Of a DNA stretch of 64,000 nucleotides, positions 8,585 through 15,170 are shown in pieces (position 1 is the stretch's first letter; the number at the start of each line of letters is the position of its first letter). The position numbers were made by a program, and so were the translations under genes. The notes beneath the pieces were generated by a model that saw nothing but the letters and a program-made list of their open reading frames with translations, was not told where the DNA came from and made no database searches. Source of the stretch: Halalkalibacillus sediminis (lineage in GTDB: Bacteria; Bacillota; Bacilli; Bacillales; Alkalibacillaceae); assembly GCF_002844535.1 (NCBI RefSeq), contig NZ_PJNH01000002.1, forward strand, positions 372,001 through 436,000, in the 5' to 3' direction.

Positions 8585-8610
8585 GTTTAAATTCCAGCAC
8601 TTTAAGGTAA
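8585..8610 (+). promoter_or_regulatory. Sigma-B-like promoter of ydaT
   Basis: GTTTAA (8585-8590), 14 nt spacer, AGGTAA (8605-8610). This is close to the sigma-B consensus GTTTAA-N12-14-GGGTAT. It ends 31 nt before the ydaT start; B. subtilis ydaT is a general-stress gene. Confidence 0.5.
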
Positions 8611-8641
8611 ATTAATACTATAAAATGTTGGAGGTGTTAAG

Positions 8642-9097
8642 ATGCCTTGGGATACGAACGATTATCCAAGCTCATTGAAAAATTTAAATGAAGCGACACG
8701 GAATAAAGCGATTGAAATTGCCAATGCGATGCTAGAGGACGGTTATACAGAGGGTCAGGCGATACCTATTGCCACAAGCCAGGCGAAAGAATGGTACGAA
8801 GAAGCTGATTCATCCGAGCGGAAAGAGATGCGAAATACAGAAGATCAAGAGTTGAAAGAGCACGATGAAGAAGATTTGGGCGGCCGCCCAGAATTGCTGG
8901 ACCACGGTGTTATGGTCAAACCTCATGAAGATGGATGGGCTGTAGAAACTATCGGGGCGAAGCAACCATCAGATGTTTACGATAATAAAGATGAAGCGGT
9001 CGATCGAGCGAAGGAAATTGCGAAAAACAAAGACACCTACGTCCAAGTGAGAAACAAAGATGGAGATGTCCAGAGAAATTATTCATATGATGAATAA
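8642..9097 (+). CDS. ydaT: YdaT-like general stress protein (DUF2188)
   Basis: A 151-residue cytoplasmic protein. The N-terminal half starts MPWDTNDYPSSLKNLNEAT and has the YdaT-style helical region GYTEGQAIPIATSQAKEWYEEA. The C-terminal about 60 residues form a DUF2188 domain (HEDGWAVETIGAKQPSDVYD to VQRNYSYDE). Its B. subtilis relative belongs to the sigma-B general stress regulon, and a sigma-B-like promoter lies upstream here. The biochemical role is unknown. GGAGGTG precedes the ATG. The gene stands alone with its own terminator. Confidence 0.88.
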   Translation: MPWDTNDYPSSLKNLNEATRNKAIEIANAMLEDGYTEGQAIPIATSQAKEWYEEADSSERKEMRNTEDQELKEHDEEDLGGRPELLDHGVMVKPHEDGWAVETIGAKQPSDVYDNKDEAVDRAKEIAKNKDTYVQVRNKDGDVQRNYSYDE

Positions 9098-9102
9098 AGA
9101 AG

Positions 9103-9131
9103 AAGCGCTCCCTTTTTATTAGGGGGCGCTT
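9103..9131 (+). terminator. Terminator of ydaT
   Basis: AAGCGCTCCC (9103-9112) pairs with GGGGGCGCTT (9122-9131) around TTTTTATTA; it begins 5 nt after the ydaT stop. The following T-run is short. Confidence 0.65.
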
Positions 9132-9260
9132 TGTGTTTACTTGTCTAGCATATTGCGCCCATCAACTAGTCAATTTCAAAGAGCACCAATCAATAAGTCA
9201 ACATCCGTTCACATGCTTACGGTATTTCCTTTATTCCCTCTACTCTTCTCCAATTGATAC

Positions 9261-9290
9261 GTTGATAACAGAGCGCATGCGCTTTTCTTA
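9261..9290 (+). repeat. 30-nt dispersed repeat, copy 1
   Basis: This stretch matches 54727-54756 at 27 of 30 positions and includes the near-palindrome AGAGCGCATGCGCTTTTCTT. A shorter shared piece, AATCAATAAGT, lies upstream in both places. It occupies the otherwise empty gap between the ydaT terminator and the convergent zinc-ribbon gene. Confidence 0.55.
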
Positions 9291-9494
9291 CTATCCTCCG
9301 AAAAAGAAGTCAATGACATTCCCTGCTGTGGAGGATTTCTTATTATAAAATTCTGAGTACCCACAGTTGGTACAATACACGACAGTGAACTTATTTGCCT
9401 GTACGTCAAACATCTTCGACAAAGCTCCACCAGTCATAGAAACATCCTTTGTCTTTGCATCAGTACTTCCGCATTTCATGCAACCTTCAGCCAT
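9291..9494 (-). CDS. Small zinc-ribbon protein (nucleic-acid-binding Zn-ribbon, PF09855-like)
   Basis: A 67-residue protein with one zinc ribbon: CMKCGS near the N-terminus and CTNCGYSEFY near residue 43. Between them lies the segment GGALSKMFDVQANKFTVVYC, typical of the small Zn_ribbon family described as nucleic-acid-binding. The C-terminus reads GNVIDFFFGG. The start is ATG 9494, with AAAGGAG 8 nt upstream; a GTG three codons earlier overlaps that site and is not used. Function unknown. Confidence 0.82.
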   Translation of the reverse strand: MAEGCMKCGSTDAKTKDVSMTGGALSKMFDVQANKFTVVYCTNCGYSEFYNKKSSTAGNVIDFFFGG

Positions 9495-9669
9495 ATAAAT
9501 CACTCCTTTAATAAACCTTATTCGAGAAGATAAGTTCCTTTTCCTTTTTCAAAAATGAATTCATTTACGTAAAAATAACTTCTTTTTGTCAGAAAAATTA
9601 ATGAATTGAACTACTTATTGTGTTAATATAAAGTAAATTATTAATTAATCGAAAGGGAGGATGAATGAT

Positions 9670-11283
9670 TTGGTACAATATGATCCGTTATATTATCCAT
9701 ATGCTTCAAGAAGAAATGCCGTCTATGGACGAAACGGCATGGTGGCTACATCCCAACCTTTAGCCGCGCAGGCTGGTTTGGACATTATGAAAAAAGGTGG
9801 GAACGCAATTGATGCTGCGATCGCTACAGCTGCAGCGCTTACTGTTGTCGAACCTACTTCAAATGGGATTGGTTCCGACGCATTTGCCCTAGTCTGGGTC
9901 GATGGAAAGATGCATGGTTTGAATGCCAGCGGTTCAGCTCCACAGTCGATTTCAGTAGAAAAGTTGAAGGAGTTAGGATATGAAGAAATGCCGACTTTCG
10001 GGAAAGTTCCCGTTACAGTGCCAGGTACACCTGGAGCCTGGGCAGAGCTTTCGGAAAAGTTCGGTAAACTTCCTTTCGAAGAACTGATGGAACCAGCTGC
10101 AAAATATGCAGAAGACGGTTACCCCGTCTCACCTACACTAGGTTTTCATTGGGAATCAGCGGCTAAAAAGTTCAACCAAATTTTTAAAGACGATATTTAT
10201 AAACATTGGTTTGAAACATTCACTCCAAATGGGCACGCTCCAAAAATCGGAGAAATGTGGTCATCTCAAGGTCATGCTGACACGCTTCGTGAGATTGGTG
10301 CTACCAAAGCGGAATCTTTTTATCGAGGGAAATTAGCAGAGAAAATTGATGAATTCTTCAAAGAACATGAAGGGTTTTTATCGAAGGAAGATTTAGCTGC
10401 TTACAAACCTCAGTGGGTCGATCCGATTAAAGTCAACTACCGTGGCTACGATGTATGGGAAATCCCTCCAAACGGGCAAGGATTAATTGCATTGATAGCC
10501 TTGAATATGTTGAAAGACTATTCTTTTACAGAAAAAGATTCAGTGGACACTTACCATAAGCAGATCGAAGCAATGAAGCTAGCATTCTCAGACGGGTTGA
10601 AGTACATTACTCAGCAAGACCAAATGGACGTGTCCGTCGATGACTTGCTATCGCAACAATATTCGGATGAACGCCGTAAGCTGATCGGAGAAGAAGCACT
10701 TGAACCATCAGCCGGTGAGCCACCTCGTGGAGGTACTGTTTATTTGTCTACCGCAGACGGAGAAGGCAACATGGTTTCATTTATTCAGAGTAACTACATG
10801 GGCTTTGGCTCAGGAGTTGTTGTTCCTGGGACTGGAATCGCGATGCAAAACCGTGGTCATACGTTCTCCTTCGATTCTGATCATGCGAATTCTTTGGAAC
10901 CTGGGAAGCAGACGTATCATACGATCATCCCTGGATTTTTATCAAAAGGAGACCAACCAGTAGGGCCATTCGGTGTCATGGGTGGATTCATGCAGCCTCA
11001 AGGGCATGCCCAAGTCGTGATGAGTACAGTCGACTTTCATTTGAACCCTCAAGCCGCGTTAGATGCACCACGTTGGCAGTGGATGAAAGACAAGGTCGTC
11101 AAAGTCGATCCATCATTCCCTGATCACATTGCGCAGGCACTTCAACGGAAGGGGCACAAGATTGAACGAAGTCTGTATCATAATGAATTTGGCCGTGGGC
11201 AGATCATTTGGCGCGATCCAGAGACAGGTGTACTATGCGGCGGTACTGAACCACGCACCGACGGCGAAGTAGCGGCTTGGTAA
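9670..11283 (+). CDS. ywrD: Gamma-glutamyltransferase-family enzyme, YwrD type
   Basis: An Ntn-hydrolase of about 537 residues without a visible signal peptide, so probably cytoplasmic, unlike secreted Ggt. Family features seen are GGNAIDAAIATAAALTVVEP near residue 45, PGTPGAW near 119, and the autoprocessing site PPRGGTVYLST near 350, where the Thr would become the nucleophile of the small subunit, followed by GNMVSF and PFGVMGGFMQPQGHAQV. Start choice: GGGAGG directly abuts the ATG at 9661, so the in-frame TTG at 9670 (spacing 9) is more likely. The order ywrD-ywrC-ywrB-ywrA matches B. subtilis. The substrate is unknown. Confidence 0.9.
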   Translation: MVQYDPLYYPYASRRNAVYGRNGMVATSQPLAAQAGLDIMKKGGNAIDAAIATAAALTVVEPTSNGIGSDAFALVWVDGKMHGLNASGSAPQSISVEKLKELGYEEMPTFGKVPVTVPGTPGAWAELSEKFGKLPFEELMEPAAKYAEDGYPVSPTLGFHWESAAKKFNQIFKDDIYKHWFETFTPNGHAPKIGEMWSSQGHADTLREIGATKAESFYRGKLAEKIDEFFKEHEGFLSKEDLAAYKPQWVDPIKVNYRGYDVWEIPPNGQGLIALIALNMLKDYSFTEKDSVDTYHKQIEAMKLAFSDGLKYITQQDQMDVSVDDLLSQQYSDERRKLIGEEALEPSAGEPPRGGTVYLSTADGEGNMVSFIQSNYMGFGSGVVVPGTGIAMQNRGHTFSFDSDHANSLEPGKQTYHTIIPGFLSKGDQPVGPFGVMGGFMQPQGHAQVVMSTVDFHLNPQAALDAPRWQWMKDKVVKVDPSFPDHIAQALQRKGHKIERSLYHNEFGRGQIIWRDPETGVLCGGTEPRTDGEVAAW

Positions 11284-11355
11284 AATAATTTGAGAGCATA
11301 GTAATTTTTTGGATCTGTTAAAGTTGGTATATAAGAATATTGCTAAAACTTAAAA

Positions 11356-11539
11356 GAATCGCGTGAGGCAGGAACGCTAAAGGATCAGCGTAGTCTGAAA
11401 ATCCATTTTTTCAACTTTATAAGTTTAAAAAATTAGTTGAAGACAAGCCCTTAGGGTCGGCTACAATCCGATACGTCCTGTATCGAATGCCGACATTAGA
11501 CCATCCGGGTCGTCACAAGCATCTGCCTCTAAGTGATTC
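11356..11539 (+). ncRNA. Candidate multi-helix structured RNA between ywrD and ywrC
   Basis: The 317-nt gap between ywrD and ywrC holds nested complementary segments. The closing helices are GAATC (11356-11360) with GATTC (11535-11539) and GAGGCAG (11365-11371) with CTGCCTC (11523-11529). Inside lie four hairpins: ACGCT/AGCGT (11374-11378, 11387-11391); ATTTTTTCAACTT/AAGTTTAAAAAAT (11405-11417, 11421-11433, one mismatch); GTCGGC/GCCGAC (11456-11461, 11489-11494) enclosing CGATAC/GTATCG (11469-11474, 11480-11485); and GACC/GGTC (11499-11502, 11508-11511). A weak promoter (TTGGAT 11309-11314, TAAGAA from 11332) lies upstream and a hairpin at 11565 downstream. The strand is not certain; no Rfam family was recognised. 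Confidence 0.5.
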
Positions 11540-11556
11540 GGTAGATTCAACAAATT

Positions 11557-11588
11557 AAAAAAACCTCAGCTATCAATAAGCTGAGATT
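11557..11588 (-). terminator. Terminator of the Lrp-type regulator gene
   Basis: CTCAGCT (11565-11571) pairs with AGCTGAG (11579-11585). On the minus strand the hairpin is followed by a run of seven T residues, so it ends the gene whose stop is at 11602. On the plus strand the T-run is weaker, but it could also end an RNA from 11356-11539. Confidence 0.8.
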
Positions 11589-11601
11589 TTCATCAAGTTA
11601 A

Positions 11602-12051
11602 TTAGAGTTTTAATCCGGTACGGCTCTTGAAACGACGCAATAAAATATGACTTTCAACACGGGTGATACCGTCTAATGCGTACAATTCTTCGTTGATGAA
11701 TTGTTCGAGCTTCTGGAAGTCTTCGACCAATACATGGGTGTGAAGCGTGCTCGGTCCGGTCATTTGGTAGCAGCTAGCCACTTTAGGATTCTCTGCTAAT
11801 TTTTCTGCTACATGAACAAGTGCGTTCGGGTCACAATCAACATTAAAGAAAGCGGAAACACCTTTACCGACTTTCTCAGAGTTGATGACTACGCTGAATT
11901 TTTCGATGATTCCTTCGTTTTGCATCTGTTGAATTCGGTCACGTACGGCAACACGAGAGAGGTTCAATTCTTTCGCCAGGTCGACGTAGGACATTCTTCC
12001 GTGGTCGCTCAACATGTTCAAAATCTTGAAATCTGTCTCCGTTAATTTCAT
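11602..12051 (-). CDS. ywrC: Lrp/AsnC-family regulator, YwrC (ChrS-like)
   Basis: A 149-residue protein with the standard Lrp layout. An N-terminal helix-turn-helix (DLAKELNLSRVAVRDRIQQM, residues 24-43) is followed by an alpha/beta RAM ligand and oligomerisation domain ending LLRRFKSRTGLKL. GAGGTGAACGTCA precedes the ATG at 12051. It is divergent from the chromate transporter pair, 110 nt apart. The B. subtilis counterpart YwrC/ChrS lies beside the same transporters and is described as their regulator, so control of ywrB-ywrA through the shared intergenic region is likely. Confidence 0.92.
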   Translation of the reverse strand: MKLTETDFKILNMLSDHGRMSYVDLAKELNLSRVAVRDRIQQMQNEGIIEKFSVVINSEKVGKGVSAFFNVDCDPNALVHVAEKLAENPKVASCYQMTGPSTLHTHVLVEDFQKLEQFINEELYALDGITRVESHILLRRFKSRTGLKL

Positions 12052-12161
12052 TGACGTTCACCTCGGCCCATTATTTTCCTTCATTATAGGTGAAAATATA
12101 TCATTTGTCATCCCGGAAATTCGCAATAACGAACAAATTTCTCGTCAAGGAGGTGAGAGGA

Positions 12162-12722
12162 ATGAATTTTTCATTACAAAAAGATTTGTTTATCAGTTTT
12201 TTTCGTGCAGGAATGCTTGGGTATGGAGGCGGTCCATCAACCATTCCTCTCGTGCATAAAGAAGTCGTAGATACATACAAGTGGATGACGGAAGAAGAGT
12301 TTGGTGATGTCCTTGCGATTGGTAACACTTTACCAGGACCAATTATGACGAAAATGGCTGGTTATATAGGTTATCAAGTGGGGGGAGTTGCTGGTTTGAT
12401 TTCTGCGATGCTGGCAACTGTCATCCCAACGGTATTATTAATGATTGCTCTTATCAGTTTTTTATTCAGTTTCAGGGATTCACCAATCGTGCAAGGAATG
12501 ACGAATGCCGTCTCCCCTGTTGTTGGTGTCATGCTTCTGTTATTGACTTATTCTTTTATAAAAAATTCGAAGCGTGACCTCGGATGGGTTTTAGCCAGCG
12601 TTTTAGGGTTGATCAGTGTTATTACGTATGTATGGCTCGATCTGCATCCAGCTATTCTGATTGGGGTACTGATTGTGATTGCATTGATTCCTCGAAGAAA
12701 TAAGGGTGATTCTGATGAGTGA
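12162..12722 (+). CDS. ywrB: Chromate transporter short subunit, first of pair (YwrB)
   Basis: A 186-residue half-size CHR protein with about five to six membrane helices. The CHR signature is clear: FFRAGMLGYGGGPSTIPLVHKEVV, then GDVLAIGNTLPGPIMTKMAGYIGY. Short CHR proteins are encoded as tandem pairs that act together to export chromate. The ATG at 12162 has AAGGAGG (12147-12153) upstream; a longer frame from 12090 would begin inside the promoter region. The gene overlaps the next CHR gene by 8 nt, so translation is coupled. Confidence 0.92.
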   Translation: MNFSLQKDLFISFFRAGMLGYGGGPSTIPLVHKEVVDTYKWMTEEEFGDVLAIGNTLPGPIMTKMAGYIGYQVGGVAGLISAMLATVIPTVLLMIALISFLFSFRDSPIVQGMTNAVSPVVGVMLLLLTYSFIKNSKRDLGWVLASVLGLISVITYVWLDLHPAILIGVLIVIALIPRRNKGDSDE

Positions 12723-13248
12723 TTTGTGGGATCTGTTCGTTGCGTTTTTCATCCCAGGAGTTGTCGGTTATGGTGGCGGTCCTGCTTCGATTCCATTGAT
12801 TGAACATGAAGTGGTGGAGCGGTTCGGTTGGATGACGACGAATGAATTCGGAGAAGTGTTGGCGATGGGTAATGCACTTCCAGGCCCGATCGCAACTAAG
12901 ATGGCTGGGTATATCGGATTCAATGTGGCCGGAGTGTTAGGGGCTACAACTGCCTTGGTAGCGACCGTAGTTCCTTCATTATTAGCGATGCTATTATTGC
13001 TCGGTATACTGCATAAGTTCAAAGATTCGCCGAAAGTAAAAAGAATGACGGCGTTTATCAGGCCGACCATTGCTGTTTTACTAGGGGCTTTGACTTTCCA
13101 ATTCTTCGAAACTTCTTACCAAGGAGCCGGACTTGTACAAACGCTGATACTCATTTTTGCTAGTCTTTTGTTGCTCGAAAAATGGCGGGTGCACCCTGCG
13201 TTAGTGATCGCTGGTTCTCTAGCTTATGGCGCTATATTTTTATCCTAA
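12715..13248 (+). CDS. ywrA: Chromate transporter short subunit, second of pair (YwrA)
   Basis: A 177-residue CHR half-transporter, homologous to the upstream partner: FFIPGVVGYGGGPASIPLIEHEVV and GEVLAMGNALPGPIATKMAGYIGF. The ATG at 12715 lies inside the 3' end of ywrB, with AAGGGTG upstream; a GTG at 12706 is possible but lacks a spaced site. In the known short-chain pairs the two proteins have opposite membrane topology and both are needed. No terminator of its own was seen; a sigma-B-like promoter for the next small gene begins 6 nt after the stop. Confidence 0.92.
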   Translation: MSDLWDLFVAFFIPGVVGYGGGPASIPLIEHEVVERFGWMTTNEFGEVLAMGNALPGPIATKMAGYIGFNVAGVLGATTALVATVVPSLLAMLLLLGILHKFKDSPKVKRMTAFIRPTIAVLLGALTFQFFETSYQGAGLVQTLILIFASLLLLEKWRVHPALVIAGSLAYGAIFLS

Positions 13249-13253
13249 AAAAT

Positions 13254-13278
13254 GTTTATAAAGGAATCTATCGGGTAT
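13254..13278 (+). promoter_or_regulatory. Sigma-B-like promoter of a small hydrophilic protein gene
   Basis: GTTTAT (13254-13259), 13 nt spacer, GGGTAT (13273-13278): an excellent match to the sigma-B consensus in both boxes and in spacing. The predicted start site is about 50 nt before the ATG at 13335. Confidence 0.68.
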
Positions 13279-13334
13279 TACATTACCAAACCACAATAGG
13301 TGGTAAAATCCATATCTTATAGGAGGTATTGTCA

Positions 13335-13454
13335 ATGGCTGATAACAATAACCAAGGTAAGAGTGGAGAAGAGCGAAACAAGGATACGAATAGGGAGTAC
13401 GGCCGCCAAGGCAAGTACGCAAAAGGTAACAATGAAAATAAAGATGATAAGTAA
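13335..13454 (+). CDS. Small hydrophilic protein, 39 residues, probably stress-induced
   Basis: The frame has a perfect AGGAGGT (13321-13327) seven bases before its ATG, a sigma-B-like promoter in front and a terminator seven bases behind the stop, which together make it a real gene despite its length. The product starts MADNNNQGKSGEERNKD and is almost wholly polar: Asn, Lys, Gly, Glu, Asp, with no Cys or Trp. Composition suggests an unfolded, soluble protein of the small general-stress kind. I recognise no domain; GRQGKYAKG only vaguely recalls the KGG repeats of stress proteins. Confidence 0.75.
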   Translation: MADNNNQGKSGEERNKDTNREYGRQGKYAKGNNENKDDK

Positions 13455-13460
13455 TCCCTA

Positions 13461-13494
13461 ACTCCTGGCAATATTAAGTTGCTAGGAGTTTTTT
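13461..13494 (+). terminator. Terminator of the 39-residue gene
   Basis: ACTCCTGGCAA (13461-13471) pairs with TTGCTAGGAGT (13479-13489), with one wobble, followed by a T-run to 13494. Confidence 0.85.
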
Positions 13495-13496
13495 AT

Positions 13497-13522
13497 GTTT
13501 CTGAGCGTATGATTTAGGGTAT
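13497..13522 (+). promoter_or_regulatory. Sigma-B-like promoter of the aldo/keto reductase gene
   Basis: GTTTCT (13497-13502), 14 nt spacer, GGGTAT (13517-13522). The -10 box is perfect, the -35 box close. It lies 25 nt before the start at 13548. Confidence 0.55.
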
Positions 13523-13547
13523 TTTCTTGGTATCGGAGGGATGTAGT

Positions 13548-14378
13548 ATGATCAAGAATTTACAAGATACTTATACATTGAATAATGGAGTTCAGATGCC
13601 AGGAGTAGGTCTTGGCGTATATAAGGCAGATGACGGTGAAGAGGTAACTTCTGCCGTTAGGACTGCAATCGATCATGGTTATCGATTGATCGATACTGCT
13701 TCTTTTTATGGGAATGAGCGAGGTGTTGGTGAAGGAATCCGTGAATCTAGCATGAACCAGAATGATATTTTCTTAACTTCGAAGGTTTGGAATGATGAGC
13801 AAGGATATGATGAAACGTTACGTGCATTTGAAGCTAGCCTTGGCAGATTCGGTTTCAATAACCTTGATATGTATTTGATTCATTGGCCGGTTCCAGGGAA
13901 ATTCAAAGAGACTTGGAAGGCGCTTGAGCGTTTATATGATGAACGTGTCATCCAAGCGATTGGAGTCAGTAACTTTCACAAACACCACTTAGAAGATTTG
14001 ATGAAGGATGCGAACGTCAAGCCGGCGGTTAATCAAGTGGAGTATCATCCTCATTTAAGTCAAGGTGAATTGAAGCCGTTCTGTGACAAGCATGATATTC
14101 GTATGCAAGCTTGGTCTCCTTTGAAGCGCGGGAAGCTTTTCGATGAACCGACAGTTGCAGATATCGCTCGGGAACACGGTAGGACACCTGCACAAATCAT
14201 CTTGAGATGGGATTTGCAGACAGGAGTTGCGACCATTCCGAAGTCGACGAACAAAGAGCGTATCGTTGAAAATGCTGATATTTTCAATTTCGAATTGAGT
14301 GAACATGATATGACGCGATTGAAAAATATGAATATCGACGATCGCACTGGACCGAATCCAGATGAAATGTTCAAGTAA
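13548..14378 (+). CDS. Aldo/keto reductase (YvgN/YtbE type)
   Basis: A 276-residue NADPH-dependent carbonyl reductase with a TIM-barrel fold. The catalytic tetrad is visible: Asp and Tyr in LIDTASFYGNE (near 44-49), Lys in TSKVWN (near 76) and His in LIHWPVPG (near 109). The cofactor-binding signature IPKSTNKERIVEN is near residue 232. The close Bacillus relatives YvgN and YtbE reduce aldehydes such as methylglyoxal. The ATG at 13548 follows GGAGGG by seven bases; an upstream in-frame codon at 13527 is poorly placed. A sigma-B-like promoter suggests stress induction and aldehyde detoxification. Confidence 0.93.
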   Translation: MIKNLQDTYTLNNGVQMPGVGLGVYKADDGEEVTSAVRTAIDHGYRLIDTASFYGNERGVGEGIRESSMNQNDIFLTSKVWNDEQGYDETLRAFEASLGRFGFNNLDMYLIHWPVPGKFKETWKALERLYDERVIQAIGVSNFHKHHLEDLMKDANVKPAVNQVEYHPHLSQGELKPFCDKHDIRMQAWSPLKRGKLFDEPTVADIAREHGRTPAQIILRWDLQTGVATIPKSTNKERIVENADIFNFELSEHDMTRLKNMNIDDRTGPNPDEMFK

Positions 14379-14390
14379 GTAATTAATGAG

Positions 14391-14420
14391 AACCTAGTCG
14401 AATCAGGGCTAGGTTTTAAT
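14391..14420 (+). terminator. Terminator of the aldo/keto reductase gene
   Basis: AACCTAG (14391-14397) pairs with CTAGGTT (14409-14415), followed by T-rich sequence. Confidence 0.75.
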
Positions 14421-14439
14421 TTTTTATATTTGCGGGTAT
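14413..14439 (+). promoter_or_regulatory. Possible sigma-B-like promoter of the TM2-type gene
   Basis: GTTTTA (14413-14418), 15 nt, GGGTAT (14434-14439). The spacer is at the upper limit and the -35 box overlaps the preceding terminator. An alternative is a sigma-A -10 such as TAGAAT just downstream. Confidence 0.3.
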
Positions 14440-14479
14440 ATATAGAATATAGTGTTAAGAAGGAAAGGAGAATGTTGAA

Positions 14480-14728
14480 ATGGGTTCAGGAAAAAGTCCA
14501 GGCCTAGCCGTAGTATTGAGTTTCTTCATTTCAGGTGTAGGTCAAATTTATAACGGTCAAATTATGAAAGGCCTCATAACGATAGGTATTCAATTTATAA
14601 ATGGTTTATTGATGTTCGTGTTAATCGGTTTCGTCACTTACTTTATAGTATGGGTGTGGGCAATGTACGACGCCTATAAAGTCGCCGAACGGATAAACGC
14701 AGAGGCCGGTGCAAGTAGTAGTTTTTAA
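14480..14728 (+). CDS. Small TM2-like membrane protein
   Basis: An 82-residue protein of two hydrophobic segments. The first carries the motif LSFFISGVGQIYNGQIMKGL (about 14-33), characteristic of TM2/DUF5683-type domains; the second is GLLMFVLIGFVTYFIVWVWAMYDAYKVA. GAAAGGAG precedes the ATG. A closely similar domain forms the N-terminus of the MalF-type permease encoded at 50108. No function is assigned to free-standing members; membrane localisation is firm. Confidence 0.8.
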   Translation: MGSGKSPGLAVVLSFFISGVGQIYNGQIMKGLITIGIQFINGLLMFVLIGFVTYFIVWVWAMYDAYKVAERINAEAGASSSF

Positions 14729-14780
14729 GAGTTCGTAGGGAATGACAACATGAAATATTTTCTTCAAAAGGGTGATAGAA

Positions 14781-14909
14781 ATGACCAAACTATTGATTGG
14801 TTTATTGAGTGTATCTCTCGTCCTGGGTGGTTGCGGAAGCAGCGAAAACCCGAATGGTGACCAGAATTCTTCTGGAAGTGAAGAGGTAAATTATTCATAC
14901 AACCAGTAA
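14781..14909 (+). CDS. Very short lipoprotein, 42 residues
   Basis: ATG at 14781 follows AAAGGGTGATAGA. The product has a classic lipoprotein signal: Met-Thr-Lys, a hydrophobic stretch LLIGLLSVSLVL and the lipobox LGGC with Cys18. The mature part would be only 25 polar residues (GSSENPNGDQNSSGSEE and a short tail). A good terminator follows at 14987. The gene could be a small exported peptide or the remnant of a longer lipoprotein gene; no obvious downstream continuation was seen. Confidence 0.6.
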   Translation: MTKLLIGLLSVSLVLGGCGSSENPNGDQNSSGSEEVNYSYNQ

Positions 14910-14986
14910 AGGTATTTATGCGAAGGAATTTTTGATAACCGCAAAAATATGAATTAGAAAAGAATTTAATATTTGTCGTAACTCCA

Positions 14987-15013
14987 AAAGGTTGCTATTG
15001 CAACCTTTTTTTT
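14987..15013 (+). terminator. Terminator after the small lipoprotein gene
   Basis: AAAGGTTGC (14987-14995) pairs perfectly with GCAACCTTT (15000-15008) around TATT, followed by a T-run. Confidence 0.9.
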
Positions 15014-15054
15014 ATACATAAGTTAATTGATTAATAAAAATTATCGAAAAATTG

Positions 15055-15083
15055 TTGCATTTCAAAATTATATTCGTTAGAAT
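15055..15083 (+). promoter_or_regulatory. Sigma-A promoter of the CoA-transferase/TRAP operon
   Basis: TTGCAT (15055-15060), 17 nt spacer, TAGAAT (15078-15083). The predicted start site near 15090 lies about 80 nt before the first gene and just upstream of the IclR-type palindrome and the cre box. Confidence 0.6.
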
Positions 15084-15108
15084 AAGTTTAAATTAAAAAG
15101 TGAAACAA

Positions 15109-15129
15109 TTATTCCGTATAACGGAATAA
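15109..15129 (+). promoter_or_regulatory. Perfect 21-bp palindrome, probable IclR-family operator
   Basis: TTATTCCGT (15109-15117), ATA, ACGGAATAA (15121-15129) form a perfect inverted repeat. Palindromes with TTCCG/CGGAA half sites are typical of IclR-family regulators, and an IclR gene lies at the far end of the same cluster (29349). It sits about 20-40 nt downstream of the predicted transcription start. Confidence 0.65.
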
Positions 15130-15131
15130 CA

Positions 15132-15145
15132 AGAAAACGCTTTCA
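15132..15145 (+). promoter_or_regulatory. Putative cre (CcpA) site
   Basis: AGAAAACGCTTTCA matches the consensus TGNAANCGNTTNCA at 13 informative-plus-free positions, the only deviation being the first base. It lies three bases after the palindrome, downstream of the promoter, where CcpA usually blocks elongation. Confidence 0.6.
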
Positions 15146-15170
15146 CATTTCAGCTGAGAGAGGTGTTTAA

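Noticed and set aside
9270-9284. GAGCGCATGCGCTTT as a stand-alone terminator
   Set aside because: The palindrome has no loop and no good T-run on the strand of either flanking gene; it is better treated as part of the dispersed repeat.
9133-9348. Plus-strand frame of 71 codons after ydaT
   Set aside because: It lacks a ribosome binding site, overlaps the convincing small zinc-ribbon gene on the other strand and contains a dispersed repeat.
11455-11560. Open minus-strand stretch reading HLEADACDDPDGLMSAFDTG, which looks protein-like
   Set aside because: It has no start codon with a ribosome binding site, begins in the Lrp gene's terminator and is under 35 codons; several other frames here are open too. 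The nested complementary segments explain the sequence better, though a decayed gene cannot be fully excluded.
12090-12161. 24-residue N-terminal extension of YwrB
   Set aside because: The extension has no family similarity and would cover the promoter region shared with ywrC; AAGGAGG fits the ATG at 12162.
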